64,000 bases of DNA from SAR92 clade bacterium H231 (GCA_025153775.1 JAOALC010000003.1:248001-312000); one strand, 5' to 3'; counted from the first letter of the stretch, positions 41,796 through 51,924 are shown. A program made the numbers and translations. Notes: a model not told the origin generated them from the sequence alone.

Positions 41796-44700
41796 ATGCC
41801 AAAAAGAACTGATATAAAAAGCATTCTAATCCTCGGCGCTGGACCTATTATTATCGGCCAGGCCTGTGAATTTGATTACTCTGGTGCTCAGGCCTGTAAG
41901 GCGCTGCGCGAAGAGGGCTTTAGAGTTATTCTGGTCAACTCCAATCCAGCCACCATTATGACCGACCCGGCGATGGCCGATGCCACCTACATAGAGCCCG
42001 TGGAGTGGCGCACCGTTGCTAAAATTATTGAAGACGAACGCCCAGATGCTCTGCTGCCCACCATGGGCGGTCAAACTGCGCTGAACTGTGCCCTAGATCT
42101 GGCCAAGCACGGAGTGCTGGATAAATTTGGCGTTGAGATGATTGGCGCCAATGCCGATGCTATCGACAAGGCAGAAGATCGCGAGCGCTTCGACAAGGCC
42201 ATGAAAGCCATTGATCTGGACACTCCCAATTCAGGAATAGCCCACAGTCTGGAAGAGGCCTACCAGGTTGCCGATCGCTTTGGCTTCCCCTGCATTATTC
42301 GCCCCTCATTTACCATGGGTGGCTCCGGCGGTGGTATTGCCTACAACCGCGAAGAATTTGAAACTATCTGTCGTCGTGGTCTGGATCTTTCGCCCACCAA
42401 TGAACTGCTTATCGATGAGTCGTTAATTGGCTGGAAAGAGTTCGAAATGGAAGTGGTGCGTGACCGCAAGGACAACTGCATTATTGTCTGCTCCATTGAA
42501 AACCTCGACCCTATGGGTATTCACACTGGCGACTCAATCACTGTAGCCCCGGCCCAGACACTGACCGACAAAGAATATCAAATTATGCGCAATGCCTCGA
42601 TTAAGGTGCTGCGCGAGATTGGTGTGGAGACTGGCGGCTCCAATGTGCAGTTTGCGGTAAATCCGGAAGATGGCCGCCTAATTGTGATTGAGATGAATCC
42701 CAGAGTATCTCGTTCATCGGCTCTGGCATCCAAGGCCACAGGCTTCCCTATAGCCAAGATCGCAGCAAAACTGGCTGTGGGCTATACCCTCGACGAGTTG
42801 CAGAATGAAATCACCGGTGGTGCTACTCCGGCATCGTTCGAGCCCAGCATTGACTATGTGGTAACAAAAATACCGCGCTTTGCTTTCGAGAAATTTAATC
42901 AGGCCGACGCCTCACTGACTACTCAGATGAAGTCTGTGGGCGAGGTTATGGCCATAGGTCGCACTTTCCAGGAGTCCATGCAAAAAGCACTGCGTGGTCT
43001 GGAAGTGGGTGTGGCAGGCTTTGATCCGCAACTTGATCTCAGCGATGAAGGATCCACCGCTATCCTCAATAACCAGTTGGCAGAAGCTGGCCCAGACCGC
43101 ATCTGGTATCTGGCCGATGGCTTCCGCCGAGGTATGAGCATCGAAGAAATTTTTGCCATGACCAAGGTTGATCCCTGGTTTCTGGTACAGATTGAAGATT
43201 TGATCAAAGAAGAACAGAGTTTGGCTGGCAGCCAACTGGCAGATTTAGACAAGCAGAGCCTGTATAGGCTCAAGCGCAAAGGTTTTGCCGATCGCCGTCT
43301 CGCCGATATTTTAGGCTGTGCCGAAGCCGATGTGCGTGAGCTGCGCTACAAGCACGAATTGCACCCAGTGTATAAGCGAGTGGATACCTGTGCCGCCGAG
43401 TTCAGTACAGAAACCGCCTATATGTATTCAACCTATGAGGAAGAGTGCGAGGCCAACCCCAGCGACAGAGAGAAAATCCTGGTTCTGGGTGGCGGTCCCA
43501 ACAGAATTGGTCAGGGTATTGAGTTTGATTACTGCTGTGTCCATGCGGCGCTGGCTATGCGTGAAGATGGTTACGAGACCATTATGGTCAACTGTAACCC
43601 AGAGACAGTGTCAACCGATTACGACACCTCCGACAGGCTATTTTTTGAGCCAGTGACCTTGGAAGATGTGCTGGAAATTGTGCGCGTCGAAAAACCCAAG
43701 GGGGTGATAGTTCAGTTCGGCGGTCAGACGCCATTAAAATTGGCTCGCGCCCTTGAAGCCCAGGGTGTGCCAATTGTGGGTACAACGCCAGACGCTATTG
43801 ATCGCGCTGAAGATCGAGAGCGCTTCCAGCAGATGATTGAGAAGCTGGGCCTCTTGCAGCCTTCCAACAGCACTGCGCGCAGCGCCGCAGATGCAGTGGA
43901 GCTGGCCAAACAGATTGGCTATCCATTGGTAGTGCGCCCCTCCTATGTACTGGGTGGCCGGGCGATGGAAATTGTCTACAAAGAAGATGAACTGCGACAC
44001 TATATGAAAACTGCTGTGGAGGTCTCTGAAGACTCTCCTGTACTGCTGGACTTCTTCCTACCCAATGCTATTGAAATGGATGTGGATGCTGTCAGTGATG
44101 GCGAGCAGGTAGTGATTGGCGCGATTATGCAGCATATTGAACAGGCCGGCATTCACTCCGGTGACTCCGCCTGTTCTCTGCCTCCCTACAGCCTCGGCGA
44201 AGAGATTCAGGATGAAATGCGCGAAGTCTGCAAGAAGATGGCTCGCGAGTTGGGCGTTCGTGGATTGATGAATGTTCAGCTGGCCCTGCAGGACGGCAAA
44301 ATTTATGTGATTGAGGTCAATCCTCGAGCATCTCGTACCGTGCCCTTTGTATCCAAGTGCATAGGCACCTCCCTGGCCAAGATTGCCGCCCGCTGCATGG
44401 TGGGCCAGAGCCTGGAGTCCCAGGGCTTTACCAAGGAAATTATCCCCCCATACTTCAGTGTTAAAGAAGCTGTGTTCCCCTTTAATAAATTCCCTGGCAT
44501 TGATCCGATTCTTGGGCCAGAAATGAAGTCTACGGGCGAAGTGATGGGTGTGGGCGAAACCTTTGCTGAGGCCTATGGTAAAGCGGAACTTGGCGCCAGC
44601 GATGAGATACCCTCCCAGGGCAATGCCTTTATCAGTGTGCGCGAGCGGGATAAACATCAGTTGCCCGCTCTGGCCGGAAAACTCAAAGAACTGGGCTTTA

Positions 44701-45014
44701 ATCTGATTGCCACCGAGGGCACTGCGGCTGTTATTGAAGCTTCTGGTGTCGAAGTGGAGAGGGTTAAAAAGGTAAAAGAGGGCCGGCCCCATATTGTGGA
44801 TATGATTAAGAGTGATAAGATTAATCTAATTATCAACACCACCGAGGGGCGCCAGGCAATTACTGATTCCTCAACCATCAGATCCAGTGCTGAGCAGCAC
44901 AGGGTTTATTACACTACCACCATGGCTGGTGGCAGCGCAGTCTGTGAAGCACTGCAGTTTGGCGGCGACATCAAGGTGCGCAACCTGCAGGCTCTGCACG
45001 AGGGTATTATCTAA
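41796..45014 (+). CDS. carB: Carbamoyl-phosphate synthase large subunit CarB
   Basis: The synthetase subunit with two homologous ATP-grasp halves (about residues 1-400 and 555-935), an oligomerisation domain between them and a C-terminal MGS-like allosteric domain (about 940-1072). At 1072 residues it is full length. Visible landmarks are [20 protein letters not shown] at the start, the second-half match [17 protein letters not shown], and ATP-grasp loops [12 protein letters not shown] and [11 protein letters not shown]. It overlaps greA by one base. Confidence 0.98.
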   Translation: MPKRTDIKSILILGAGPIIIGQACEFDYSGAQACKALREEGFRVILVNSNPATIMTDPAMADATYIEPVEWRTVAKIIEDERPDALLPTMGGQTALNCALDLAKHGVLDKFGVEMIGANADAIDKAEDRERFDKAMKAIDLDTPNSGIAHSLEEAYQVADRFGFPCIIRPSFTMGGSGGGIAYNREEFETICRRGLDLSPTNELLIDESLIGWKEFEMEVVRDRKDNCIIVCSIENLDPMGIHTGDSITVAPAQTLTDKEYQIMRNASIKVLREIGVETGGSNVQFAVNPEDGRLIVIEMNPRVSRSSALASKATGFPIAKIAAKLAVGYTLDELQNEITGGATPASFEPSIDYVVTKIPRFAFEKFNQADASLTTQMKSVGEVMAIGRTFQESMQKALRGLEVGVAGFDPQLDLSDEGSTAILNNQLAEAGPDRIWYLADGFRRGMSIEEIFAMTKVDPWFLVQIEDLIKEEQSLAGSQLADLDKQSLYRLKRKGFADRRLADILGCAEADVRELRYKHELHPVYKRVDTCAAEFSTETAYMYSTYEEECEANPSDREKILVLGGGPNRIGQGIEFDYCCVHAALAMREDGYETIMVNCNPETVSTDYDTSDRLFFEPVTLEDVLEIVRVEKPKGVIVQFGGQTPLKLARALEAQGVPIVGTTPDAIDRAEDRERFQQMIEKLGLLQPSNSTARSAADAVELAKQIGYPLVVRPSYVLGGRAMEIVYKEDELRHYMKTAVEVSEDSPVLLDFFLPNAIEMDVDAVSDGEQVVIGAIMQHIEQAGIHSGDSACSLPPYSLGEEIQDEMREVCKKMARELGVRGLMNVQLALQDGKIYVIEVNPRASRTVPFVSKCIGTSLAKIAARCMVGQSLESQGFTKEIIPPYFSVKEAVFPFNKFPGIDPILGPEMKSTGEVMGVGETFAEAYGKAELGASDEIPSQGNAFISVRERDKHQLPALAGKLKELGFNLIATEGTAAVIEASGVEVERVKKVKEGRPHIVDMIKSDKINLIINTTEGRQAITDSSTIRSSAEQHRVYYTTTMAGGSAVCEALQFGGDIKVRNLQALHEGII

Positions 45015-45493
45015 TGCAAAAAAATCCTATGACAGTCGAGGGTGAGGCTGCTCTGAGAGCCGAGCTAGACCGCCTTAAGAAGCAGGATCGCCCTGTGGTA
45101 ATTCAGGCTATTGCCGAGGCGCGGGAGCATGGCGACCTCAAAGAGAATGCCGAATACCATGCAGCGCGAGAGCAGCAGGGCTTTATTGAAGGTCGTATTC
45201 AGGATATTGAAGGCAAACTCTCCACGGCCCAGGTGATTGATATATCAGCCATGCCCCAGGGCGATCGGGTGATTTTTGGCTCTAAGGTGACCATTCTTAA
45301 CGTTGAGACTGACGAACAGGTGACCTACCGCATAGTGGGTGACGATGAAGCCAATGTTAAAGAGGGAAAAATCTCCTACCAGTCACCTATAGCTCGCGGT
45401 CTTATCAGCAAGGAAGTAGGCGATGTTGTAGTGGTAAAGACTCCGGGCGGCGACGTTGAATTTGAAATTGACGATGTAGTCTACACTGTCTAA
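45014..45493 (+). CDS. greA: Transcript cleavage factor GreA
   Basis: GreA rescues backtracked RNA polymerase by stimulating transcript cleavage. The 159-residue protein has an N-terminal coiled coil whose tip carries the acidic catalytic pair ([16 protein letters not shown] near 38-53) and a C-terminal FKBP-like domain. Its ATG overlaps the carB stop (TAATG). It converges on argF with a 26-base gap that contains a hairpin. Confidence 0.96.
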   Translation: MQKNPMTVEGEAALRAELDRLKKQDRPVVIQAIAEAREHGDLKENAEYHAAREQQGFIEGRIQDIEGKLSTAQVIDISAMPQGDRVIFGSKVTILNVETDEQVTYRIVGDDEANVKEGKISYQSPIARGLISKEVGDVVVVKTPGGDVEFEIDDVVYTV

Positions 45494-45512
45494 AAACAGT
45501 TGCCTGATACCT

Positions 45513-45533
45513 AAGCCAGCTAGCTGCTGGCTT
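45513..45533. terminator. Hairpin between convergent greA and argF
   Basis: AAGCCAGC pairs with GCTGGCTT across a five-base loop (45513-45533) and overlaps the argF stop. Without a clear T run on either side, its role as a terminator is only likely. Confidence 0.4.
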
Positions 45534-46434
45534 GCATAAGAAACAGCATCAATGCCTTTTGCGCATGCAGACGGTTCTCCGCTTCATCCCAGACCACTGA
45601 AATTTCAGTATCTTCCAACAACGCCGCAGACACCTCTTCCTCGCGGTGAGCGGGCAGACAGTGCATAAATAGCGCCCTATCTGCAGCATGGGACATCAGT
45701 TCGTGGTTGACCTGAAAGCCGGCAAATTTCTGCAGTCTCTCTTGCTGTTCCTGTTCCTGCCCCATAGAGGCAAATACATCTGTAGTGACCAGGTGCGCCC
45801 CTGTTGCAGCCTCAACTGGGTTATGGCTGAGGCTGACTAAATTACTGGCCTCTGCCAACAGATCTGCGCAGGGTTCATAGCCCGCAGGGCAGGCAATCTG
45901 CAGATTAAAGTCAAACTGTATAGCCGCATTGATCCAAGAGTTGCACATATTATTGCCATCGCCAATCCAGGCGACAGTTTTGCCTTTGATGGATCCGCGG
46001 TGCTCGGTAAAGGTCTGTATATCCGCCAGTAGTTGGCAGGGGTGATATTTGTCGGTGAGCGCATTGATCACAGGTACTCTGGAATAGGCTGCAAAACGCT
46101 CTGCAATTTCCTGACCATGGGTGCGAATCATCACCATATCCACCATGCGGGATATTACTCGGGCGGAATCCTCAATGGGTTCACCGCGTCCCAGCTGGGT
46201 GTCATTTGGTGACAGAAACAGGGCATGGCCCCCCAATTGAGCCATGCCGGCCTCAAAAGATACGCGAGTTCTGGTAGACGATTTTTCAAAAATCATACCC
46301 AGCACCTTGCCGGCAAACACTGGTTCTTGACGGTCTTCCAGCTTGGCAGCTTTCATTTCAATAGCTAGATTAATCACCTGCTCTAATTCGGCAGGGCTCA
46401 GATCGCGCAGCGAGAGAAAATGTCTAATAGCCAT
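45520..46434 (-). CDS. argF: Ornithine carbamoyltransferase ArgF
   Basis: It joins carbamoyl phosphate (made by the nearby CarAB) to ornithine, giving citrulline. The 304-residue protein has the carbamoyl-phosphate motif STRTR at 53-57 and the ornithine/catalytic motif HCLPAHR near residue 265. It lies 6 bases after argD, forming an argD-argF arginine unit next to carAB-greA. Confidence 0.96.
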   Translation of the reverse strand: MAIRHFLSLRDLSPAELEQVINLAIEMKAAKLEDRQEPVFAGKVLGMIFEKSSTRTRVSFEAGMAQLGGHALFLSPNDTQLGRGEPIEDSARVISRMVDMVMIRTHGQEIAERFAAYSRVPVINALTDKYHPCQLLADIQTFTEHRGSIKGKTVAWIGDGNNMCNSWINAAIQFDFNLQIACPAGYEPCADLLAEASNLVSLSHNPVEAATGAHLVTTDVFASMGQEQEQQERLQKFAGFQVNHELMSHAADRALFMHCLPAHREEEVSAALLEDTEISVVWDEAENRLHAQKALMLFLMQASS

Positions 46435-46440
46435 AATGCA

Positions 46441-47619
46441 TTAGTCCTTATCAAAGTCTTTAATAAGTGGCACCAGAATATCTACTAGCTGATCTGCCTG
46501 GTTAGAGGTCATGACAAAGGGCGGCAGCAGTCTGATTACCGAGTCAGCGGTGACATTAATAATCAGGCCTTTTTCCATCGCCGCCATAAACAGTGATTTA
46601 CAGGGTTTGTCCAACTCTATGCCAATCATGCAGCCGCGGCCACGAATCTCCAACACATGGTCGGTATCTGCCAGCTCTGTCTGTAGATTATTAATAATTC
46701 TGTCACCCAGTTCCGCCGCTCGCTTATCCAGCCCGCCATCGACAATTTCAGTAACCGCTGCCAGGGCAGCAGCGCAGGAGAGGGGGTTGCCACCAAAGGT
46801 TGAGCCATGATTACCCGGCTGCATTAGCCCTGCGGCCTTGCCGGAGGCCAAAATGGCACCAATGGGTACACCATTGCCCAGCCCTTTTGAGGTGGTCACC
46901 ACATCGGGCACAATACCGCTGTGTTGGTAGCAAAAATATTTACCTGTGCGGCCATTGCCGGTCTGAACCTCGTCCAGCATCAGCAGCCAGCCACGTTGAT
47001 CACAGAGCTCTCTGAGTTGCGACAGATAGTTGTTGTCGGCAACTCTGATGCCCCCTTCACCCTGAATAGGCTCGACAAATACAGCACAGATATCAGGGTT
47101 GTTGTCGCCTATGGTCTTTAGCGCTTGAATATCATTAAACGGGCCCCGGGCAAAGCCGCGCACCAGGGGTTCGAAGCCAGCCTGTACCTTGCGGCTTCCA
47201 GAGGCGGTCAATGTGGCCAGGGTGCGACCATGGAAGGCATTATCCATCACCAAAATAGTAGGCAGCTTGATGCCTAGTTTATTGCCGTAGAGCCGTGCCA
47301 TTTTTATTGCAGCTTCGTTGGCCTCGGCACCTGAGTTGCCAAAAAACACGTTGCTCATGCCGCTGACATCACAGAGCTTATCGGCCAGAGCCTGTTGATT
47401 GGGAATGGCGAAAAAATTGGAACAATGGGTCAGTTCAGAGGCCTGCTGGGTAACAGCAGCAGCTATGGCCGGGTGAGAATGGCCCAGACCACAGACAGCA
47501 ATACCTGATAGCCCATCGAGATACCTATTTCCCCTATCGTCCCACAGCCAGGCGCCTTCTCCCTTAACCAGAGTGGCAGCTCTTGGGCCGTAAGTATTCA
47601 TTAGAGCTTCTGTAGTCAT
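46441..47619 (-). CDS. argD: Acetylornithine aminotransferase ArgD
   Basis: A class III PLP aminotransferase for acetylornithine, possibly also succinyl-diaminopimelate, the known dual role in this family. The 392-residue protein has the PLP lysine in TTSKGLGNGVPIGA, LMLDEVQTGNGRTG upstream and FFGNSGAEANEAAIKMAR at the cofactor phosphate site. It starts the argD-argF pair. No convincing ArgR box was found in the short upstream gap. Confidence 0.94.
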   Translation of the reverse strand: MTTEALMNTYGPRAATLVKGEGAWLWDDRGNRYLDGLSGIAVCGLGHSHPAIAAAVTQQASELTHCSNFFAIPNQQALADKLCDVSGMSNVFFGNSGAEANEAAIKMARLYGNKLGIKLPTILVMDNAFHGRTLATLTASGSRKVQAGFEPLVRGFARGPFNDIQALKTIGDNNPDICAVFVEPIQGEGGIRVADNNYLSQLRELCDQRGWLLMLDEVQTGNGRTGKYFCYQHSGIVPDVVTTSKGLGNGVPIGAILASGKAAGLMQPGNHGSTFGGNPLSCAAALAAVTEIVDGGLDKRAAELGDRIINNLQTELADTDHVLEIRGRGCMIGIELDKPCKSLFMAAMEKGLIINVTADSVIRLLPPFVMTSNQADQLVDILVPLIKDFDKD

Positions 47620-47660
47620 AGCAGTCCTACTTCGGGAGGTTAATCCCTATTTATTACAAT

Positions 47661-47690
47661 AAAAAAAGGCAGCAGTGCTGCCCTTTATGA
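47661..47690 (-). terminator. Terminator of the porin/FMN-protein/PepSY operon
   Basis: On the minus strand AAAGGGCAGCA pairs with TGCTGCCTTT with one bulged G, followed by a seven-T run. It lies about 66 bases after the PepSY gene and before argD. Confidence 0.7.
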
Positions 47691-47755
47691 TTATTTTTAT
47701 AGTATTGGCCGATGATATAGCGGTTTTTTTATGCTGGCAACCGAGGATTTAGCTG

Positions 47756-48502
47756 TTACTGTTTGCGCAACCGCTGGTGGTTAACCCAGGCCCAGAGGCC
47801 GGTAAAAGCCAAAAAGCAGATCAGCAGCCCAACAATGTCCACGAACAGTACGCCGGCATCGCCAAAAAAGCGGCCACTGTGTAGATCGACAATCAGGGTT
47901 TCCAGTGAAATCCCCTGGCTATTGTCTCCGCTATTAAAGGCTGGGGGCAGAGTAGCGGGCTGCAAAATACTCGCCTGGTTTATTATTGACAGATCATCGA
48001 CAGCGCTGAGATTTAACAGTTCGGGATCAAATTCCCAGGCCATAGCCTCACCTAGAACAATAATTCTCTGGTCAATGGAGGCCAGACCAGTGCTATTGGC
48101 AGGCAGGCCCTGTACCTGATTAAAGGTTTCCAGTAATAATCCTTGGGGAGTTAGCAGAGCCATAGAGCCCTTGCACAGGGCGACAATTAATTGATCAGTC
48201 GTGGCCACAGCAGCTAGTGGCGGCGGGCAATAACCCAGGGGCTGGTGGTTAAAATACAGCTGCTCTGAGCCAGTGCCATAAACCCAGTTATCCGCAACAG
48301 CATATGCCTCCGCTCTCTGGGGTGCTACACCGTACCAGGACAGCAGCCAGTCGCTAGTTAAATTGATTTTACTTAGACTGAGGGCAGGGGAGTGGTTGAG
48401 AGCAAAGCCGGTAATAGCCAAGAAAATCATCACCACAAACACCGACAGACCTATACGTCGATGCCAGCGCAGGTTCAGAATAATTGACTTCTTAATATCC
48501 AC
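47756..48502 (-). CDS. PepSY-type two-pass membrane protein
   Basis: A 248-residue inner-membrane protein with one membrane segment near the N-terminus (SVFVVMIFLAITGFALNH) and one near the C-terminus (VDIVGLLICFLAFTGLWAWV), enclosing a periplasmic domain of about 170 residues. Flanking histidines in LRWHRRIG and LNHSP resemble PepSY-associated membrane proteins, some of which are thought to bind heme or pass electrons. I take the GTG at 48502, six bases after AAGG. It is the last gene of the Fur-box operon and is probably a partner of the FMN protein. Confidence 0.8.
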   Translation of the reverse strand: MDIKKSIILNLRWHRRIGLSVFVVMIFLAITGFALNHSPALSLSKINLTSDWLLSWYGVAPQRAEAYAVADNWVYGTGSEQLYFNHQPLGYCPPPLAAVATTDQLIVALCKGSMALLTPQGLLLETFNQVQGLPANSTGLASIDQRIIVLGEAMAWEFDPELLNLSAVDDLSIINQASILQPATLPPAFNSGDNSQGISLETLIVDLHSGRFFGDAGVLFVDIVGLLICFLAFTGLWAWVNHQRLRKQ

Positions 48503-48528
48503 GGCGAGCCTTATCAATCAGGTTAGTA

Positions 48529-49068
48529 CTAGTCTGTTTTCTTGGTTTGGCTATGATAATACAAAGCGAGAGCTGCTACCTTATTTACCGCCCACATAGA
48601 TAATGTAGCGCCAGTAATACCGTCTATATTTTGATTCAGCTTCATGTCCTGGGTCAGTGATGCGCCACGATACTGAGCAGTGTAAGCTGGGTAGCGCACC
48701 TCGCCACCGCGGCTCTCCCTGTAAGCCAGAATTTTTATCTGTTCGATTTTATCCTGATGGATGACTATACCAATGGTGATTGGCATTTCTTTGCCAATCT
48801 CTTCCAGTATCCAGGCAGTTTTGCTGCCCGCCATATGATAGCGTACACGCAACCCAGCTACAGGCCGGTCGAGAATATTTTGGGCCTGCTGTCGAATCTC
48901 TGCAGTCAACCAGAGAACTCCAGGTTTGGGCGTTTCAGGGGCAAATGTCTGGGCGATAAAATCTGGACCAGACTGATAAACCCCTTTGGCCATCACCAGG
49001 GGTGAGACCAAAGGGGTTAGTAGCATGGCACCCACCAGCATCAGGGCTTTGAAATTAAGTCTGTGCAT
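48529..49068 (-). CDS. Periplasmic FMN-binding-domain protein
   Basis: A 179-residue exported protein with a signal peptide (cleavage near LVMA, residue 27) and a C-terminal FMN_bind domain. DGITGATLS (149-157) contains the [ST]GAT motif to which ApbE flavin transferase attaches FMN through a Thr. It likely carries electrons in the periplasm. It lies directly after the porin gene and before the PepSY protein gene on the minus strand, suggesting a membrane-to-periplasm redox chain. The substrate is unknown. Confidence 0.85.
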   Translation of the reverse strand: MHRLNFKALMLVGAMLLTPLVSPLVMAKGVYQSGPDFIAQTFAPETPKPGVLWLTAEIRQQAQNILDRPVAGLRVRYHMAGSKTAWILEEIGKEMPITIGIVIHQDKIEQIKILAYRESRGGEVRYPAYTAQYRGASLTQDMKLNQNIDGITGATLSMWAVNKVAALALYYHSQTKKTD

Positions 49069-50253
49069 TTAGAAAGAATAGCCGACGCCCATATTAATAC
49101 CGTCATAGCCTTTTTCACCTGGCGCATCCTGATTCTGGTAGTCAAGCTTGAATACCACATTGGGATGTAGCCAGTAGTTGAGGCCCAGATCGATCTGAGT
49201 GATTTCAGAATCTGTAGCACTGGCGGCACTGTTGTCCCACTGGCTATAACGGGCAAATAAACCCAGTTTTTCGTTCAGTCTGTAGGATGGCTCAATATAC
49301 AGACCAGTCTGCTCACTGGCCCCATCCATAGTGGCATTAATCACATTATCAAAATCCCACTGGGCATAGAGCGCGCGCAACTGAAAATCGTCTCTCTGCC
49401 AGGCGACATGGGTTTCAAATAGGGTGCCATCAATGGCAGCCCCCTCACCCTGTCGCACGTCAGCCTGGTACTGCAGAGATGCAGCGACTTCCAGTCCGGG
49501 AATCGCGGTGTATTTTAGACGTCCGGTAAAGGCCATATTGTCGGCCTTAGCCTTGCCTACTTTTTGGCGACCATCGCGGGGTTTGTGCTTGCCTTCAGCA
49601 ATATACAATCCAGAGTGGGCAGCAATGTCGTAGCTCAGTCCAGGGCTCAGTTCGCCGTTTAAAGCAGCGCCGGCTTCCCACCAAGTCGCTGGGATAATAT
49701 TTTTCTCAACATTATTGCGCTCGGTACCATAAAAAGTATTGGGCTCGTGGGTTTCATTGAGCAGGCCTATAGGCATCAAAAATAGTCCAGCCTTTGCAGA
49801 CAGGCTGTCTGTTGCATCCCATTCGATATAGGCTTGCTCTAGCTCTATCTCACCCGCTTTGCCTTCGCCGGCAATGCTATGTTCCAGCTCCAGCTCAGAG
49901 AAGAAGCGAATTTTGTCGCTAAACTGATGACCGGTAAACATCACATAGCGGTGAAAATCTACCTCATCCTTGGTGGCAGAGGCATCATCTTTTTCAAGAC
50001 TGTTGTAATGTACCTCGCCATATCCACCGAAAGTGGTTTTACTGGCAGCAGCAGGTGCAAGTGCGATCTGCTCTACGGCGGTAATAGTAGCTTCTGTTAT
50101 AACTTCAGTTTCTTTTAGCTGGCTTTTAAGCTCGGCAATTTCAGCCTGCTGATTCTGAATCATCTGCCACATCTGCTCTAGTGTTGGCGTCTCTGCCTGT
50201 GCTGTTGCAGTTAGGTTCAAGCCAATTGCTAGGGCAAGAATCTTTTTGTACAT
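49069..50253 (-). CDS. Outer-membrane porin of the OprO/OprP-like superfamily
   Basis: The 394-residue protein has a signal peptide (cleavage after AQA, residue 20), a short coiled coil (about 22-50, LEQMWQMIQNQQAEIAELKS) of the kind that tethers some porins to the wall, and a beta-barrel ending in Phe (GVGYSF), as BamA requires. FGGYGEVHYN begins the barrel. The first gene of a three-gene operon, it has a Fur-type site across its promoter. The solute is not evident from sequence, and iron or a chelate is an inference. Confidence 0.88.
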   Translation of the reverse strand: MYKKILALAIGLNLTATAQAETPTLEQMWQMIQNQQAEIAELKSQLKETEVITEATITAVEQIALAPAAASKTTFGGYGEVHYNSLEKDDASATKDEVDFHRYVMFTGHQFSDKIRFFSELELEHSIAGEGKAGEIELEQAYIEWDATDSLSAKAGLFLMPIGLLNETHEPNTFYGTERNNVEKNIIPATWWEAGAALNGELSPGLSYDIAAHSGLYIAEGKHKPRDGRQKVGKAKADNMAFTGRLKYTAIPGLEVAASLQYQADVRQGEGAAIDGTLFETHVAWQRDDFQLRALYAQWDFDNVINATMDGASEQTGLYIEPSYRLNEKLGLFARYSQWDNSAASATDSEITQIDLGLNYWLHPNVVFKLDYQNQDAPGEKGYDGINMGVGYSF

Positions 50254-50306
50254 CAGTGAACTCCTAAAAAGAATTAAATTTAATGGGATAAGTTATTTAA
50301 GACGAG

Positions 50307-50335
50307 ACTATAGCTCTGATTAAACGCAAATGCAA
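50307..50335 (-). promoter_or_regulatory. Sigma-70 promoter of the porin operon
   Basis: On the minus strand TTGCAT (50335-50330) and TATAGT (50312-50307) are separated by 17 bases, 54 bases upstream of the porin start. The -35 is overlapped by the Fur-type site. Confidence 0.7.
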
Positions 50336-50356
50336 ATCGTTCTCATTTGCATTATC
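50331..50356 (-). promoter_or_regulatory. Fur-box-like operator
   Basis: TGCAAAT and ATTTGCA form a perfect 7-base inverted repeat (50331-50337 and 50345-50351). Read on the minus strand, the site begins GATAATGCAAATGAGAACG, with GATAATG and TGAnAAnnATTnnCA matches to the Fur consensus. It covers the porin -35. It may also affect the divergent grxD. Confidence 0.7.
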
Positions 50357-50498
50357 AAAAAATAGCATTTATCCCGCGAGTCCCTATGGATTTATCGACA
50401 ACTAAAAATTATTAACCTGAAGCCCTGTATCAGCGTCGTTGAAATTGGTACCATTCCAGCCATACACAACTAGCTATTATCTTTAGAGGTTTGTCTTA

Positions 50499-50831
50499 AT
50501 GGACATTATGGAAACGATCCGCGATCAGGTGGAAAACAACTCAGTACTTCTCTACATGAAAGGGTCTCCCAATCAGCCTCAATGTGGTTTTTCTGCACGC
50601 ACAGTGCAGGCCCTTATGGCCTGCGGCCAGCGCTTTGCCTATGTGGATATTCTGTCTAACCCGGAAATCCGCAGTAATCTGCCAGCCTTCGGCAACTGGC
50701 CTACCTTCCCTCAGCTCTGGGTTGCCGGAGAGTTAATCGGCGGCTGCGACATAGTGACGGAAATGCAGGAGAAAGGTGAACTCAAACCTTTGATTGATGA
50801 AGCTATAGGTGAAGAGCCCTCAGCGGAATAA
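50499..50831 (+). CDS. grxD: Monothiol glutaredoxin GrxD
   Basis: A 110-residue CGFS glutaredoxin (CGFS at 29-32) that carries [2Fe-2S] clusters, often with BolA proteins such as IbaG, also encoded in this window. KGSPNQPQCGFSARTVQAL and WPTFPQLWVAGELIGG are family motifs. The C-terminus EEPSAE and its stop lie in the first copy of a 19-bp tandem repeat. The gene is divergent from the Fur-box porin operon and closed by a perfect terminator. Confidence 0.96.
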   Translation: MDIMETIRDQVENNSVLLYMKGSPNQPQCGFSARTVQALMACGQRFAYVDILSNPEIRSNLPAFGNWPTFPQLWVAGELIGGCDIVTEMQEKGELKPLIDEAIGEEPSAE

Positions 50832-50984
50832 AGAGCCCTCAGCCGAATAAAGAGCCCTCGGCGGAATAGAGAGCCCTCGGCGGAATAGAGAGCCCTCGGC
50901 GGAATAGAGAGCCCTCAGCGGAATAAAGAGCCCTCAGCGGAATAGAGAGCCCTCAGCGGAGTAAAGAGCCCTCAGCTCAATTAA
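50814..50984 (+). repeat. Minisatellite: nine 19-bp units overlapping the grxD stop codon
   Basis: Nine head-to-tail units have the consensus GAGCCCTCAGCGGAATAAA. The first covers the last codons and stop of grxD (E-P-S-A-E-stop). Units 3, 4 and 5 are identical, pointing to recent copying, and the last is degenerate. The 19-base period is not a multiple of three, but each unit repeats the same five codons and stop in its own frame. The array fills the gap between the stop codon and the terminator. Confidence 0.97.
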
Positions 50985-51015
50985 AAAGCCTGGATCCCCA
51001 TCCAGGCTTTTTGCC
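50983..51015 (+). terminator. Terminator after grxD and the minisatellite
   Basis: A 13-bp perfect stem (50983-50995 with 51000-51012) around CCCC, with the A tract pairing with the T tract. It terminates grxD on the far side of the repeat array. Confidence 0.88.
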
Positions 51016-51169
51016 GTCTATCATCTCGATGTCAACCGTTTAGGGTCCCCAGCTGTTCTATCAAAACAATAGCCAATTTCAATTGGCTGATGGCCATCCC
51101 CAGTGCCATTATCTCCGTACAATCTATTCTTTGAATTTCAATTTTATTTTTTTATTAAAGGAGCACTTT

Positions 51170-51775
51170 ATGGGTGTTTTAGTTGGACGATCAGCACCTG
51201 ATTTTACCGCAGCAGCAGTTACTGGAAGCGGAGAAATCCTCGATAACTTTAACCTCAGCGAAGCCATCAAGGGCAAGAAGGCCGTAGTTTTCTTTTACCC
51301 GCTAGACTTTACCTTTGTCTGCCCCTCTGAGTTGATCGCTTTTGATCATCGCTACGAAGAATTCCAAAAGCGTGGTGTAGAGGTAATAGGTGTGTCTATC
51401 GACTCCCAGTTCTCTCACAACGCATGGCGCAATACCGCTATTAATGACGGTGGCATTGGTGCAGTTCGCTACACATTGGTTGCAGATGTAAAGCACGAGA
51501 TCTGCCAGGCCTATGATGTTGAGCATCCTGCTGACGGAGTTGCTTTCCGCGGTTCTTTCTTGATCGATGAGCAGGGTATGGTTCGTCATCAGGTAGTCAA
51601 CGATTTGCCTCTGGGTCGCAATGTAGATGAAATGCTGCGTATGGTTGATGCACTGAGCTTCCACGAAGAGCACGGTGAAGTTTGCCCCGCAGGCTGGAAC
51701 CGCGGCGACAAAGGCATGAAAGATACCACTGCAGGTGTGGCCGAGTATCTGTCGGAGAACGCCGACGCTCTGTAA
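51170..51775 (+). CDS. Typical 2-Cys peroxiredoxin (AhpC/Prx type)
   Basis: A thioredoxin-fold peroxidase reducing H2O2 and organic peroxides. The 201-residue protein has peroxidatic Cys51 in DFTFVCPSE and resolving Cys172 in EVCPAGW, so it is the 2-Cys type reduced by thioredoxin or AhpF. I choose the ATG at 51170, nine bases after AAAGGAG; the upstream in-frame ATG at 51083 adds a non-homologous extension. It stands alone between two terminators. Confidence 0.95.
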   Translation: MGVLVGRSAPDFTAAAVTGSGEILDNFNLSEAIKGKKAVVFFYPLDFTFVCPSELIAFDHRYEEFQKRGVEVIGVSIDSQFSHNAWRNTAINDGGIGAVRYTLVADVKHEICQAYDVEHPADGVAFRGSFLIDEQGMVRHQVVNDLPLGRNVDEMLRMVDALSFHEEHGEVCPAGWNRGDKGMKDTTAGVAEYLSENADAL

Positions 51776-51801
51776 TATTGGGCAGTAGCCACAGGCAAAA
51801 T

Positions 51802-51834
51802 AAAAACCCCGCGTCTAACCTCGCGGGGTTTTTT
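51802..51834 (+). terminator. Terminator after the peroxiredoxin gene
   Basis: AAAACCCCGCG pairs with CGCGGGGTTTT around an eight-base loop and is followed by further T. Confidence 0.9.
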
Positions 51835-51924
51835 GATTTACCTGTTGGCGAAGTGGATCACATATTGGCTGTGCAGGGTTGGCTAACATAGCTGCTAAAT
51901 TTTATCAGTCTCCAAGGACCCATC

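Noticed and set aside
44058-44792. Long minus-strand open frame inside carB (244 codons)
   Set aside because: It is the mirror of a well-supported carB reading frame and has no ribosome-binding site or recognisable motifs.
47620-47755. ArgR operator before argD
   Set aside because: No pair of ARG-box halves close to consensus could be found in the gap.
50814-50984. Possible CRISPR array
   Set aside because: The units are contiguous 19-mers with no spacers between them, and no cas genes are nearby. It is a simple tandem repeat.
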